A DNA stretch of 15,164 bases. It comes from Mycoplasmataceae bacterium (GTDB lineage: Bacteria > Bacillota_I > Bacilli_A > Mycoplasmatales > Metamycoplasmataceae). Numbering within the stretch: position 1 is the stretch's first letter; every line of letters begins with the position of its first letter. The notes under the pieces were generated by a model. It worked only from the letters and a program-made list of their open reading frames with translations. It was not told where the DNA came from and did not search any database. The stretch covers positions 1 to 15,164 of the forward strand of contig JAFWJI010000090.1 in the NCBI GenBank assembly GCA_017511585.1. The letters are read 5' to 3'. Positions 7,546-15,164 of the stretch are shown here, piece by piece. A program made the translations under genes and the position numbers.

Positions 7546-8196
7546 TTATTTAGAGTTAATTATAAACAAAATTTTATCAACAATTTTATCAATTGAATTA
7601 TTATTTACCTCAATTACAAATAGCTTGTTTTTTTTCTTGTAAAAATCAATTAAAGGTTCTGTTTGTTGTTGATAAACTTCTAAACGTTTTTCAATTGCAC
7701 TTGGTTGATCATCTGGTCTTTGAATTAATAAATTATCATCATTTTCACAATTAGGGTGTTTTTTAGATTTGAAATTTGATAAGTTGTAACTTCTTTTACA
7801 TTTTGAACAAAAAAATCTTTGAGATAATCTTTTGATAACTTCTTCTTTTTCAACATCTAGATAAATAACAACATAGTTATCAAAATTTAATTCATCTAAA
7901 AATTTTGCTTGTTCAATTGTTCTAGGAAAACCATCTAAAATAAATTTTTTATTATCTTTTTCTAATTTAGCAATTTTATTTTTAACAATTTCATTTGTTA
8001 TACTATCAGGAACGTATGCTCCTAAAGAAACAATCTTTTCAACTTCTAAACCTAATTGAGTTTTATTTTTTATTTCTTCTCTAAAAATATCACCAGTTGA
8101 GACTTGAATAATATCTTCTTTTTCTTGTAAAAAAGAAGATATTGTCCCTTTCCCACTACCAGGCATTCCTAAAAATATTATATTTTTTTCAACCAT
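7546..8196 (-). CDS. adk: Adenylate kinase, zinc-type LID
   Basis: Adk (216 aa, the long bacterial form) interconverts ATP plus AMP with two ADP. The P-loop GMPGSGKGT is at residues 10-18, the AMP-binding segment DGFPRT at 88-93, and the LID at about 127-163. The LID carries Cys130, Cys133, Cys150 and Asp153, the Cys3-Asp zinc site known from Bacillus subtilis Adk at the same numbering. A strong AAGGAG lies upstream but about 14 bases from the ATG, longer than usual; a stop just before rules out an earlier start. It lies between secY and map, the standard order. Confidence 0.98.
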   Translation of the reverse strand: MVEKNIIFLGMPGSGKGTISSFLQEKEDIIQVSTGDIFREEIKNKTQLGLEVEKIVSLGAYVPDSITNEIVKNKIAKLEKDNKKFILDGFPRTIEQAKFLDELNFDNYVVIYLDVEKEEVIKRLSQRFFCSKCKRSYNLSNFKSKKHPNCENDDNLLIQRPDDQPSAIEKRLEVYQQQTEPLIDFYKKKNKLFVIEVNNNSIDKIVDKILFIINSK

Positions 8197-8239
8197 AGTA
8201 AATTACAAAACTCCTTCTTAATTATATTATTAATGATGA

Positions 8240-9691
8240 TTATCATAATATCGAATCATTATTTGTGTATTTTTTTTGTTCTTCATAATCTTCTTCACGA
8301 CGATCTTCTAGATCAAAATCACTAATATCTTTATTTTTAACTTTATCATTAAAAATATTTTGAATTTTATATCTAGCTTCAATTTGTTGAATTGTTTCTA
8401 TTGAAACTGTAACTATAATCATTAAAGAAGTTCCACTAATTACTAATTGTTGAGGAGCGCCTAAAATTATTGAAACATATTGAATTGATCCTAAAATTGT
8501 TAAATAAAATGCAGAAAAAATTGAAAGTCTTAAAACAATTGAAGTTAAATAATCTTCTGTTTGTTCTCCAGGTCTAATTCCTGGAATAAAAGTAGATACT
8601 TTGTTAAAATCTTCTACTATTTTATCTATTCTTGATTGTTGTAAAGATAAAAATATTGTAATTGCAAAAATAGCTACAGAATAAATAGTTAATCCTAAGG
8701 CATTTTGTAATGAAAAATATTTAATCATTCATCTAGTTGCAGCTGAAGGAGCTAATTCATTTACTAAATTAACTATCATCATAGGAAAAGTAATTAACAT
8801 TGAAGCAAAAATAATTGGCATTATTCCAGAAGGATTTAATTTTATTGGTAAATAAGATAGATCTTTAATATTTTTTGAACGTCCAACACCTATTTGTTGA
8901 ATCGGAACTCTTCTTTCTGCTTGATAAAAAAATGATATAACAAACACCATACCAATAAATAAAAAAATAAAACCAATAAAATAAACTATTCCACGAAATA
9001 ATTCAATAGAAACTCGATCTTGTATTCAATAAGTTCAAGCACTTGTAAATAAACTAGGTAAAGAAATAATTGAACCTGCTAAAATCAACATAGAAGATCC
9101 ATTACCAACACCTTTATTTGTAATTTGTTCTGCAATAAACATTGATAAAAATGTTCCAGCTACTAAAATAAAAGGTAATACAATTCAAATAAATCAAGAA
9201 TTATTAAAATTTTCATCAATAGAAATATAAACTGATGTAGTACTTCTTGTTAATGATTGAATTATTATTATTCCTTGAATCATTGCAAACAAAAAGGTTA
9301 ATCCATAAGTTATGTAATTTATTTTTATCCTTCCAACTGGACCAGATTGATAAAGACGATAAATTGGTGGTACTAATTTAGTTTGAGCAAACGTCATAAC
9401 TAAAGAAGCGGTAATGAAAGGACTAATTCCTAATGAAACTAAAGAAAAATTTCTTAATCCACCACCACCAATGGTATTTAAAATACCCATAAAAGAATCT
9501 GTTGAATTAAGCATATCACTATTTGAAATACTAATTCCAGGAAGAGTTATAGTTCCAATGACAACAAAAATTACCATCATTGAAAGAGTGAATAATATTT
9601 TTTTAAGTAATTCTTTTTCTTTTAATTTTTGAACAAAATACTTGTTAAAAAATAAAGAAATATTGTTAATATTTCTTTTAAAAAAATTCAC
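8240..9691 (-). CDS. secY: Protein translocase subunit SecY, GTG start
   Basis: SecY (483 aa) is the pore of the Sec translocon in the cell membrane, with about ten spans. Conserved points are the plug region (GGGGLRNFSLVSLGISPFITA), the cytoplasmic loop with AERRVPIQQ (258-266) and the loop with RPGEQTEDYL (373-382), which touches SecA and the ribosome. Six Trp codons are all TGA; read as stops they would break the gene into pieces. GTG at 9691 is chosen: GAGGT lies 9 bases upstream inside the rplO end and no other start fits. The C-terminal tail beyond the last span is about 50 residues, acidic, and ends in a TGA-encoded Trp followed by TAA, longer than in E. coli. Confidence 0.96.
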
Positions 9692-9693
9692 TA

Positions 9694-10131
9694 CTAAATT
9701 ACCTCAACTTTCCCACCAACAGCTTCAACAGCTGCTATTGCACTTTGAGAAGCTGCATTAACTTTTATTGTCATTTTTTTAGTTAATTTGCCATTTGCTA
9801 ATAATTTAACAGGTTCGTTTTTATTTCTTGCTAATCTTGCTTTATATAACATTTCAAGATCAACAACGTCATTTGCATTAAATTTAGATTCAATTGAAGA
9901 TAATGAAACAATTTGATATTCAATGTGATTTATATTATTAAATCCTCTTTTTGGTAATCTTCTAAATCATGGTGTTTGCCCACCTTCAAATCCTGGTCTA
10001 TGACCATGACGTTTATTTTGTCCAGATTGTCCTTTACCTGCTTGCTTTCCTTTTCCAGCAGCATGTCCACGACCAACACGATGTTTATCTTTTCTAGCAC
10101 CTTGATTAGCTTTAAGAGTATGTAATTTCAT
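9694..10131 (-). CDS. rplO: 50S ribosomal protein L15
   Basis: A 145-residue L15, an rRNA-binding protein with a Gly/Arg/Lys-rich N-terminal tail that threads into 23S rRNA. The tail pattern [19 protein letters not shown], the block [15 protein letters not shown] and the C-terminal Ala/Val-rich strand with GGKVE are typical. Trp55 is TGA. The stop TAG is followed at once by a second TAG. A good GGAG site precedes the ATG, 11 bases after rpsE. No rpmD (L30) gene lies between rpsE and rplO. Confidence 0.97.
9701..9705 (-). promoter_or_regulatory. Shine-Dalgarno of secY within rplO
   Basis: GAGGT in the penultimate codons of rplO lies 9 bases before the GTG start of secY and supports that unusual start. 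Confidence 0.65.
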
Positions 10132-10142
10132 AATCTTCTCCT

Positions 10143-10847
10143 TTATTTTTTAAGAATATGTTCAACACTAACATCTCTTAAAGAAGCTAGTTTTTCAACA
10201 GTTTTTAATTGTTGCAATGCTTTAATAACAACTTTTGCTGCATTTTGTTTAGTTCTTGAACCATAAGATTTTGTATAAATATCTGTATATCCTGCTAATT
10301 CAACAACTGTTCTAACTGTACCTGAAGCAACAATTCCTTTTCCTTTAGGAGCAGGTTTTAAAATTACTCTAGATGCCAAATATTTTGCGGTAATTTCATG
10401 AGGTATAGTTGATTTATTAATAATAGGAACTTCGATTAAATTGTTTTCTGCATTTTTAAATGCTTTTTTAATAGCATCTGGAACTTCGTTAGCTTTACCA
10501 TGTCCTAAACCAACTTTTCCTTTTTTATTACCAATAGCAACTACTGCTGAAAAAGAAAATCTTCTACCACCTTTTACAACAGTTGTAACACGAGCAATAT
10601 CGATGATTCTATCTTCGAATTCCATTTGTTTTTTTTCAACTTTATTAGTTCTTGCTGCCTGTTGTTGTTTTTTGTTTTTGTTAAATTCAGTTTCGTTTTT
10701 TGCAAAATGTTCTTTTGTTTTTGGTGAACGAGTTTGTTTTTTGTCGCCAACAACTTCAACAGTACCAGAAGCTTTTTGTTCTTCTGAATCACTATTTTCT
10801 TTATTGATTTCTAAATTGTCGTTTTTTTCTTCTTCGTTAAATAACAT
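10143..10847 (-). CDS. rpsE: 30S ribosomal protein S5 with long N-terminal extension
   Basis: The last 160 or so residues are ordinary S5, a fidelity protein near the mRNA entry site: [20 protein letters not shown], the loop [25 protein letters not shown], and the C-terminal domain with [12 protein letters not shown] and [10 protein letters not shown]. The protein has 234 residues against about 165 in most bacteria. The extra 66-74 residues at the N-terminus are low complexity, first acidic (Glu/Asp/Asn), then Lys/Gln-rich. ATG 10847 is chosen because AAGGAG in the rplR end lies 13 bases upstream and no stop interrupts the extension. An internal start near Met75 would give a normal-length S5. 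Extended S5 is known in other mycoplasmas. Confidence 0.96.
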   Translation of the reverse strand: MLFNEEEKNDNLEINKENSDSEEQKASGTVEVVGDKKQTRSPKTKEHFAKNETEFNKNKKQQQAARTNKVEKKQMEFEDRIIDIARVTTVVKGGRRFSFSAVVAIGNKKGKVGLGHGKANEVPDAIKKAFKNAENNLIEVPIINKSTIPHEITAKYLASRVILKPAPKGKGIVASGTVRTVVELAGYTDIYTKSYGSRTKQNAAKVVIKALQQLKTVEKLASLRDVSVEHILKK

Positions 10848-10849
10848 AA

Positions 10850-11200
10850 TTAAAACTTAACTCCTTCTTCTCTAATTGCTTCTGCAAAACTTTTAACTTT
10901 ACCGTGATAAATATATCCTGATCTATCAAAAACAATTTCTTTTATTTTTAATTCTTTAATTTTTTTACCAAATGTATGTCCTAATTTTTTTGCTGCTTCA
11001 ATGTTTCCACTGTAATTTTTATCATTAACTGTAGAAGCGCTTGCTAATGTGATCCCTTTTGAATCATCGATTAATTGAGCATAAAAATTTTGATGTGATT
11101 TATAAATAGAAAGTCTTGGCTTTGAACTTGTTCCATTTATTTTTTGTCTAATTTTTAAATGTTTTTTCAATCTAGCTTTATTTCTTGATTCTTTTTTCAT
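10850..11200 (-). CDS. rplR: 50S ribosomal protein L18
   Basis: L18 (116 aa) binds 5S rRNA in the central protuberance together with L5. Family features are the basic N-terminus ([13 protein letters not shown]), [20 protein letters not shown], and the C-terminal [26 protein letters not shown]. The ATG lies 7 bases after the rplF stop, with only a weak purine-rich site. Its terminal Arg-Glu-Glu-Gly-Val codons hold the AAGGAG of rpsE. Length is normal. Confidence 0.98.
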   Translation of the reverse strand: MKKESRNKARLKKHLKIRQKINGTSSKPRLSIYKSHQNFYAQLIDDSKGITLASASTVNDKNYSGNIEAAKKLGHTFGKKIKELKIKEIVFDRSGYIYHGKVKSFAEAIREEGVKF

Positions 11201-11207
11201 AATTTAA

Positions 11208-11747
11208 CTACTTAGATGCTGCCTTTCCTTCTTTTCTTCTAATCACTTCATCTTCATACATAATACCTTTTCCAGAGTAAACATTTGGTTTTCTAACTTT
11301 TCTTAAAATTGCAGCAAATTCACCAACTTTTTGTTTATCAATACCAGAAACTGTCATTTCTGTTGGTTTAGGAATTTCTAATTTTAAATCTGAAGGTATT
11401 TGAATTAAATATGGATGTGAATAACCAGCATAAATTTCTACTTTATCACCCATTAATGCTGCTTTATATCCAACACCTTTAATTAATAATTTTTTAACAA
11501 ATCCTTCACTTACTCCTTTTAACATTCCAGCTAATAAAGAGTTTGTTGTACCATGTAATTGTTTTGTATGTTTTTCTTCATTTGCTCTAACTGTAGTTAT
11601 TTTTCCATCTTCAACTTTTATTGAAATTAATGGAGAAAATTGTCTTTTTAATTCACCTTTAGGACCTTTTACAATTACTAAGTTTTGATTATTTTCTAAA
11701 GTAACTCCAGAAGGGATTGTAAGAATACGATTTCCAACTCTTGACAT
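11208..11747 (-). CDS. rplF: 50S ribosomal protein L6
   Basis: A 179-residue L6, which binds 23S rRNA near the factor-binding stalk base. It begins MSRVGNRILTIPSGV and contains VKGPKGEL, GVGYKA, GYSHPYLIQIP and the C-terminal KPNVYSGKGIMYEDE with a RRKEGKAA tail. The start is ATG 11747, supported by AAAGGAG at 11753-11759, 5 bases upstream. An upstream in-frame TTG at 11768 was rejected because it lies before this site. The gap to the rpsH stop is 14 bases. Confidence 0.98.
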   Translation of the reverse strand: MSRVGNRILTIPSGVTLENNQNLVIVKGPKGELKRQFSPLISIKVEDGKITTVRANEEKHTKQLHGTTNSLLAGMLKGVSEGFVKKLLIKGVGYKAALMGDKVEIYAGYSHPYLIQIPSDLKLEIPKPTEMTVSGIDKQKVGEFAAILRKVRKPNVYSGKGIMYEDEVIRRKEGKAASK

Positions 11748-11752
11748 TATTT

Positions 11753-11759
11753 CTCCTTT
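11753..11759 (-). promoter_or_regulatory. Shine-Dalgarno of rplF
   Basis: AAAGGAG lies 5 bases before ATG 11747 and decides this start over an in-frame TTG upstream. Confidence 0.85.
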
Positions 11760-11761
11760 AA

Positions 11762-12163
11762 TTATCAAACGTAGGCAATAACTTCGCCACCTACATTTTC
11801 CTTTCTAGCTTCTTTATCAGTTAAAAGTCCTTTTGAAGTTGACATTATTACTATTCCAAAACCTGATTGAACAGAAGGAATTGATTCTACAGGAACATAA
11901 ACTCTTAAACCAGGTTTTGATATTCTTTTGATATTTGTAATTACTCTTTCATTACCTTTGTACTTTAGAGTTACTAAAATTTCTTTTTTATTGTTTTTTA
12001 AATCAATTTCTTTAAAATCTTCGATATACCCTTCATTTTTAATAATAGATAATATTTTCATTTTTAATTTTGAATGAGGCATAGAAACTGTTTTATGTTT
12101 TCTTGCGTTTGCATTTTTGATATGAACTATCATATCTGAAATTGGATCACTAACAAATGCCAT
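11762..12163 (-). CDS. rpsH: 30S ribosomal protein S8
   Basis: S8 (133 aa) binds the central domain of 16S rRNA. It begins with [19 protein letters not shown] and has the C-terminal [25 protein letters not shown]. The last residue, Trp133, is encoded by TGA and followed by TAA, so the protein ends Ala-Tyr-Val-Trp as in Bacillus S8, strong evidence for code 4. The ATG follows the rpsN stop by 3 bases with little Shine-Dalgarno signal, so coupling is likely. Confidence 0.98.
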
Positions 12164-12166
12164 ATA

Positions 12167-12352
12167 CTATCAACTCGCTTTCTTTACACCAGGAATTTTT
12201 CCTTCATGTGCTAAATTTCTAAAACAAATTCTACAAATTTGAAATTTTCTTAAAACTGCATGTGGTCTACCACATAATTTACATCTAGTATATTTTCTTG
12301 TTGAAAATTTTGGATGTTTTTCAGCTTTCACTTTTAATGATTTTTTTGCCAT
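12167..12352 (-). CDS. rpsN: 30S ribosomal protein S14 type Z
   Basis: A 61-residue zinc-binding S14 of the small-subunit head. Cys24, Cys27, Cys40 and Cys43 form the two CxxC pairs spaced by 12 residues. It ends Lys-Lys-Ala-Ser-Trp with the final Trp as TGA, then TAG, giving exactly the 61 residues usual for type Z. A purine-rich site GAAGGAAA precedes the ATG. It lies between rplE and rpsH as in the spc operon. Confidence 0.98.
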
Positions 12353-12380
12353 ATTTTTTCCTTCATTCTAATAAATGCCA

Positions 12381-12944
12381 TTATCTATTATTTGTACTTT
12401 GTACTTTAACAAAAGGCATACCTAATAATTTTAGTAATTCAAAAGATTCTTCGTCTGTTTTTGCTGTAGTTACAATAATTACATCTAAACCTTTAATTCT
12501 TCTAATTTTGTCAAAAGAAATTTCTGGAAAAATTATTTGTTCTTTAATACCTAAAGAATAATTACCACGTCCATCAAATGCTTTAGGATTAACTCCTCTA
12601 AAATCACGGATACGAGGAATAGAAACATTAATTAATTCATTTAAAAAAGTTCACATTCTTTCTCTTCTCATTGTTACTTTTCCACCCATAGGCATACCTT
12701 CACGTAACTTAAAAGAAGCATTTGATTTTTTAGCAATAACAGTTAATGGTTTTTGTCCTGTTATAAACATCAATTCATTTTGAACTTCTTCAATAGCTTT
12801 AGAATTTGACACTTCTTTACCAGCTGTCATATTGATAACTATTTTTTCGATTTTAGGAACTTCCATAACAGAAGTATAATTAAATTTTTTCATTAAAACA
12901 GGAACTATTTCTTTTTCATATTTAATCTGCAAAGATGATTTCAT
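12381..12944 (-). CDS. rplE: 50S ribosomal protein L5
   Basis: L5 (187 aa) binds 5S rRNA and contacts the P-site tRNA. It begins with [17 protein letters not shown] and contains [37 protein letters not shown], and after the Trp a [17 protein letters not shown] block and the C-terminal [10 protein letters not shown] segment. Trp98 is encoded by TGA at 12651-12653; as a stop it would remove half the protein. A site AAAGGAAA in the end of rplX precedes the ATG. Length is close to the usual 178-180. Confidence 0.97.
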
Positions 12945-12947
12945 ATA

Positions 12948-13265
12948 TTAAATTTCCTTTCCTGTTTTTTTCTCAACTCTAACTTTTTTATCTTTTGTTA
13001 TTTTATATCCAATTCTTGTTGCTATTGGACTTCCTTTTTTAGATTCTTTTGATTTTAATGCAACATTTGAAATGTGAATTGGAGCTTCTTTTTGTTCAAT
13101 TGATCCTTCATTATTTTGTTGTGAAGGTTTACGATGTTTGATAACAATATTGATATCTTTAACAAAAACTCTACTGTTTTTTTTATCAATTTTTGTAATA
13201 AAACCAACTTTACCTTTTTCTTTTCCAGAAATAATTACTACTTCATCATTTTTTCTTAACTTCAT
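12948..13265 (-). CDS. rplX: 50S ribosomal protein L24
   Basis: L24 (105 aa) starts large-subunit assembly by binding the 5' region of 23S rRNA. The KOW motif is at residues 3-30 (KLRKNDEVVIISGKEKGKVG), followed by KHRKPSQQ and a C-terminal ATRIGYKI segment. GAGGTAATT precedes the ATG. The stop TAA is 3 bases before the rplE ATG. Confidence 0.98.
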   Translation of the reverse strand: MKLRKNDEVVIISGKEKGKVGFITKIDKKNSRVFVKDINIVIKHRKPSQQNNEGSIEQKEAPIHISNVALKSKESKKGSPIATRIGYKITKDKKVRVEKKTGKEI

Positions 13266-13278
13266 AATTACCTCTTTC

Positions 13279-13647
13279 TTAAATAACCTCTGGGGCTAAA
13301 GAAACAATTTTTAAATATCCTTTTTCTCTTAATTCACGAGCCACTGGTCCGAATATCCTTGTTCCACGTGGAGTACCATCTTCTTTAATAATAATTACTG
13401 CATTATCATCAAATTTTATGTGAGAACCATCTTTTCTTTTTATTCCATATTTCGATCTTACAATAACAGCTTTTACAACTTGACCTTCTTTAACCATTCC
13501 GCTAGGTAATGCTTTTTTAACAGAACAAACTATTACATCTCCAATGTTAGAAGTTTTTTTAACAGAACCACCAATGTTTCTAATTAATCCAACTTCTTTA
13601 GCACCGGAATTATCTGCAACAACTAATCTTGACTGTTCTAAAACCAT
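13279..13647 (-). CDS. rplN: 50S ribosomal protein L14
   Basis: A 122-residue L14, the standard length, which forms an intersubunit bridge with 16S rRNA. It shows [14 protein letters not shown] near the N-terminus, [36 protein letters not shown] and [12 protein letters not shown]. The ATG overlaps the rpsQ stop as TAATG, and the ribosome binding site GAAGGTAA lies in the rpsQ end. Confidence 0.98.
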   Translation of the reverse strand: MVLEQSRLVVADNSGAKEVGLIRNIGGSVKKTSNIGDVIVCSVKKALPSGMVKEGQVVKAVIVRSKYGIKRKDGSHIKFDDNAVIIIKEDGTPRGTRIFGPVARELREKGYLKIVSLAPEVI

Positions 13648-13922
13648 TAGTTACCTTCTTTCACATGTTCTCTTATTTTTTCTAAACGGAATGTTTTTGT
13701 TTTTGAAAATGGTCTTGTTGATGTTATTTTTACAATATCTCCAACTTTAGCTTCTTCTTTTTCATCATGAGCTGCAAATTTTTTAGTTTTTCTAAAACGT
13801 TTTCCATACAACTTATGTTTAACATAAATATCAACTGCAACAACGATTGTTTTTTTATTTTTAGTTGAAACAACACGACCATTTAATGATTTACGATTAT
13901 TAACTCTAACTTGTTGTTCCAT
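13647..13922 (-). CDS. rpsQ: 30S ribosomal protein S17
   Basis: S17 (91 aa) is an OB-fold protein that binds the 5' domain of 16S rRNA. Conserved parts are the [16 protein letters not shown] strand region, [18 protein letters not shown], and [21 protein letters not shown]. The start overlaps the rpmC stop as TAATG with AAGGAGA just upstream. It ends Lys-Glu-Gly-Asn, whose GAAGGTAAC codons serve as the ribosome binding site of rplN. Confidence 0.98.
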   Translation of the reverse strand: MEQQVRVNNRKSLNGRVVSTKNKKTIVVAVDIYVKHKLYGKRFRKTKKFAAHDEKEEAKVGDIVKITSTRPFSKTKTFRLEKIREHVKEGN

Positions 13923-14173
13923 TATTTGTCTCCTTCTTTAATTGTTGTTTTAGTTTTAGTTGATGATTTTATGTTAATGCTATTTGTTAATTCTAATTGT
14001 TTCAATGCTGTAAGAACTCTTGCTATATCTCTTTTTACTAATCTTATTTTATGAGTTTGATCTTGTTGTTGTGTTTTATTTTTTCATCCTAAGGTAAATG
14101 ATTCTGCTCTTAAATCATTTAGTAATTCATTTAATTCACTAACTGTTTTTTTCTCTAAGTCTTTGAATTTCAT
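13922..14173 (-). CDS. rpmC: 50S ribosomal protein L29 with C-terminal tail
   Basis: L29 (83 aa) is a two-helix protein at the tunnel exit, where targeting factors dock. The N-terminal part ([21 protein letters not shown]) and the KIRLVKRDIARVLT helix match the family. Most L29 proteins have about 65 residues; the extra 15 or so at the C-terminus are Ser/Thr/Lys-rich. Trp30 is TGA. Both ends overlap neighbours as TAATG (with rplP upstream and rpsQ downstream). Confidence 0.95.
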
Positions 14174-14610
14174 TATTTACCACCATTCTTAAAGTTCGAT
14201 TCTTCTTTTGACAAAATTTTTACTTTAACTGGAAGTTTGTATCCTCCAAGTTTTAGAGCAGCTTTTGCAATTTCTTCACTTACTCCTTTTACTTCGAACA
14301 TCATGGTATCTTCTTTAACAACAGAAACTCATTTTTCTGGGTTCCCTTTTCCTTTACCCATACGAACACCGATTGGTTTAGAAGTTAATGATAAATGTGG
14401 GAAAATTCTAATAATAACTTGTCCTTCACGTCCCATTCTACGTGTTATTGCAATCCTTGCTGCTTCAATTTGTCTTGCGCTAATTCAAGCAGATGATTTA
14501 GCTTGTAAACCAAAATCACCAAAAGAAACTTTATTCCCTCTAAATGCTTTACCTTTGTCATGATGAATTCTAAATGTTTTACGATGTTTTGTTCTTTTTG
14601 GTTGTAACAT
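14173..14610 (-). CDS. rplP: 50S ribosomal protein L16
   Basis: A 145-residue L16, which contacts tRNA near the peptidyl transferase centre. It begins [14 protein letters not shown] and has [47 protein letters not shown] and [12 protein letters not shown]. Trp42 and Trp94 are both TGA. The start overlaps the rpsC stop as TAATG, and its own end overlaps rpmC the same way. The last residues Asn-Gly-Gly-Lys are encoded by a GGTGGTAAA sequence that precedes the rpmC start. Confidence 0.98.
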
Positions 14611-15164
14611 TACTTACCACCTTCTTTCACATTTCCAATCGATAATCAAACTTTAACACCAATAGCACCATAAGTAGTTCTTGCTGTTGCTGTTGCATAA
14701 TCAACATTTTGTCTTAAAGTATGTAATTTCATTTCACCTTTAGAATAACCTTCTGATCTGGCCATATCAACACCATTTAAACGACCACTAACTTTGGTTT
14801 TTATTCCTAATGCTCCAGCTTTCATTGCATCACGAATAACTTGTTTTTGGGCATTTCTAAAAGAACCACGATTTTCTAATTTAATAGCAATGTCTTCTGC
14901 TAATAATTTAGCACTTAAAGAAGGTTTTTCTATTGTTATTACTTCAATATTTAAATCTAATTTTTTATTTCTTACAAATTTTTGAATATTTTTTTCTAAC
15001 GCTTTTACATTAGAACCTTCTTGACCTAATACAACACCTGGTTTTGCTGTATGAATAAAAACTGTTACTTTATTATTTTGAGTTCTTCTTATTTCAACTT
15101 TACCAATCTCATATTCTCTTGTAAATTTATTAATGTATTCATAAATTTTTTGATCTTCTAATAG
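14610..15164 (-). CDS. rpsC: 30S ribosomal protein S3, C-terminal part
   Basis: 184 residues are visible; the N-terminus lies beyond the right edge. S3 lies at the mRNA entry channel of the small subunit. The KH-domain loop reads LGQEGSNV, and the C-terminal domain has [33 protein letters not shown] and [11 protein letters not shown]. The Trp is TGA. The protein ends Lys-Glu-Gly-Gly-Lys, the codons of which carry the AAGGTGGT site before the overlapping rplP start (TAATG). Confidence 0.97.

Noticed and set aside
8240..9691. secY split into several fragments, suggesting a pseudogene
   Set aside because: All breaks are TGA codons that fall in frame; read as Trp they give a full-length SecY with all conserved loops.
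10441..10860. 139-codon + strand open frame opposite rpsE
   Set aside because: It is the antisense shadow of rpsE, with no ribosome binding site and no family resemblance.
11745..11768. TTG at 11768 as the rplF start
   Set aside because: It lies upstream of the clear AAAGGAG site; the family N-terminus MSRVGNR begins at 11747.
14237..14563. 108-codon + strand open frame opposite rplP
   Set aside because: Antisense shadow of a conserved ribosomal protein gene; composition reflects L16 codons.
1..15164. tRNA genes, insertion sequences, CRISPR array or prophage elements
   Set aside because: I looked for cloverleaf-like segments, transposase motifs and regularly spaced repeats and saw none; genes fill almost all of the window.

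Overview
This window comes from a mollicute that reads UGA as tryptophan (Mycoplasma in the broad sense; the subgroup is not determined here). The DNA is very AT-rich. Many conserved proteins only reach full length when TGA is read as Trp: SecY, L15, L16, L5, MetAP, S11, L17, S3, and S8 and S14, whose last residue is a TGA-encoded Trp. All coordinates assume genetic code 4.

Left region, + strand (1-2497): the 3' part of an unrecognised protein gene (1-708), a short lipoprotein (714-1103), a 12-bp perfect hairpin (1104-1133), and a longer lipoprotein with a TTG start (1157-2497). The three products look loosely related and resemble the fast-evolving tandem surface lipoprotein families of mycoplasmas.

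Centre-left, - strand (2514-4193): a two-gene ABC-2 type exporter, with the permease (3315-4193) first and the ATPase (2514-3308) second. It converges on the lipoprotein genes. It is separated from the ribosomal operon by a strong hairpin terminator (4211-4242). A -10-like box lies between that hairpin and the permease ATG.

Right region, - strand (4265-15164): the classical S10-spc-alpha cluster. In transcription order it reads rpsC (5' end beyond the window), rplP, rpmC, rpsQ, rplN, rplX, rplE, rpsN, rpsH, rplF, rplR, rpsE, rplO, secY, adk, map, infA, rpmJ, rpsM, rpsK, rpoA, rplQ. The genes are packed tightly. Five junctions overlap as TAATG, and the ribosome binding site of the downstream gene often lies inside the last codons of the upstream gene. 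rpmD (L30) is absent. The cluster supplies ribosomal proteins, the Sec translocon pore, adenylate kinase, methionine aminopeptidase, IF1 and the RNA polymerase alpha subunit. No tRNA, rRNA, insertion sequence or CRISPR array was seen.

Most of the window is ordinary housekeeping sequence. The points most worth a second look are the lipoprotein cluster, the exporter that follows rplQ with its possibly leaderless promoter, the long N-terminal extension of S5, and the constrained C-terminal tails at the TAATG junctions.
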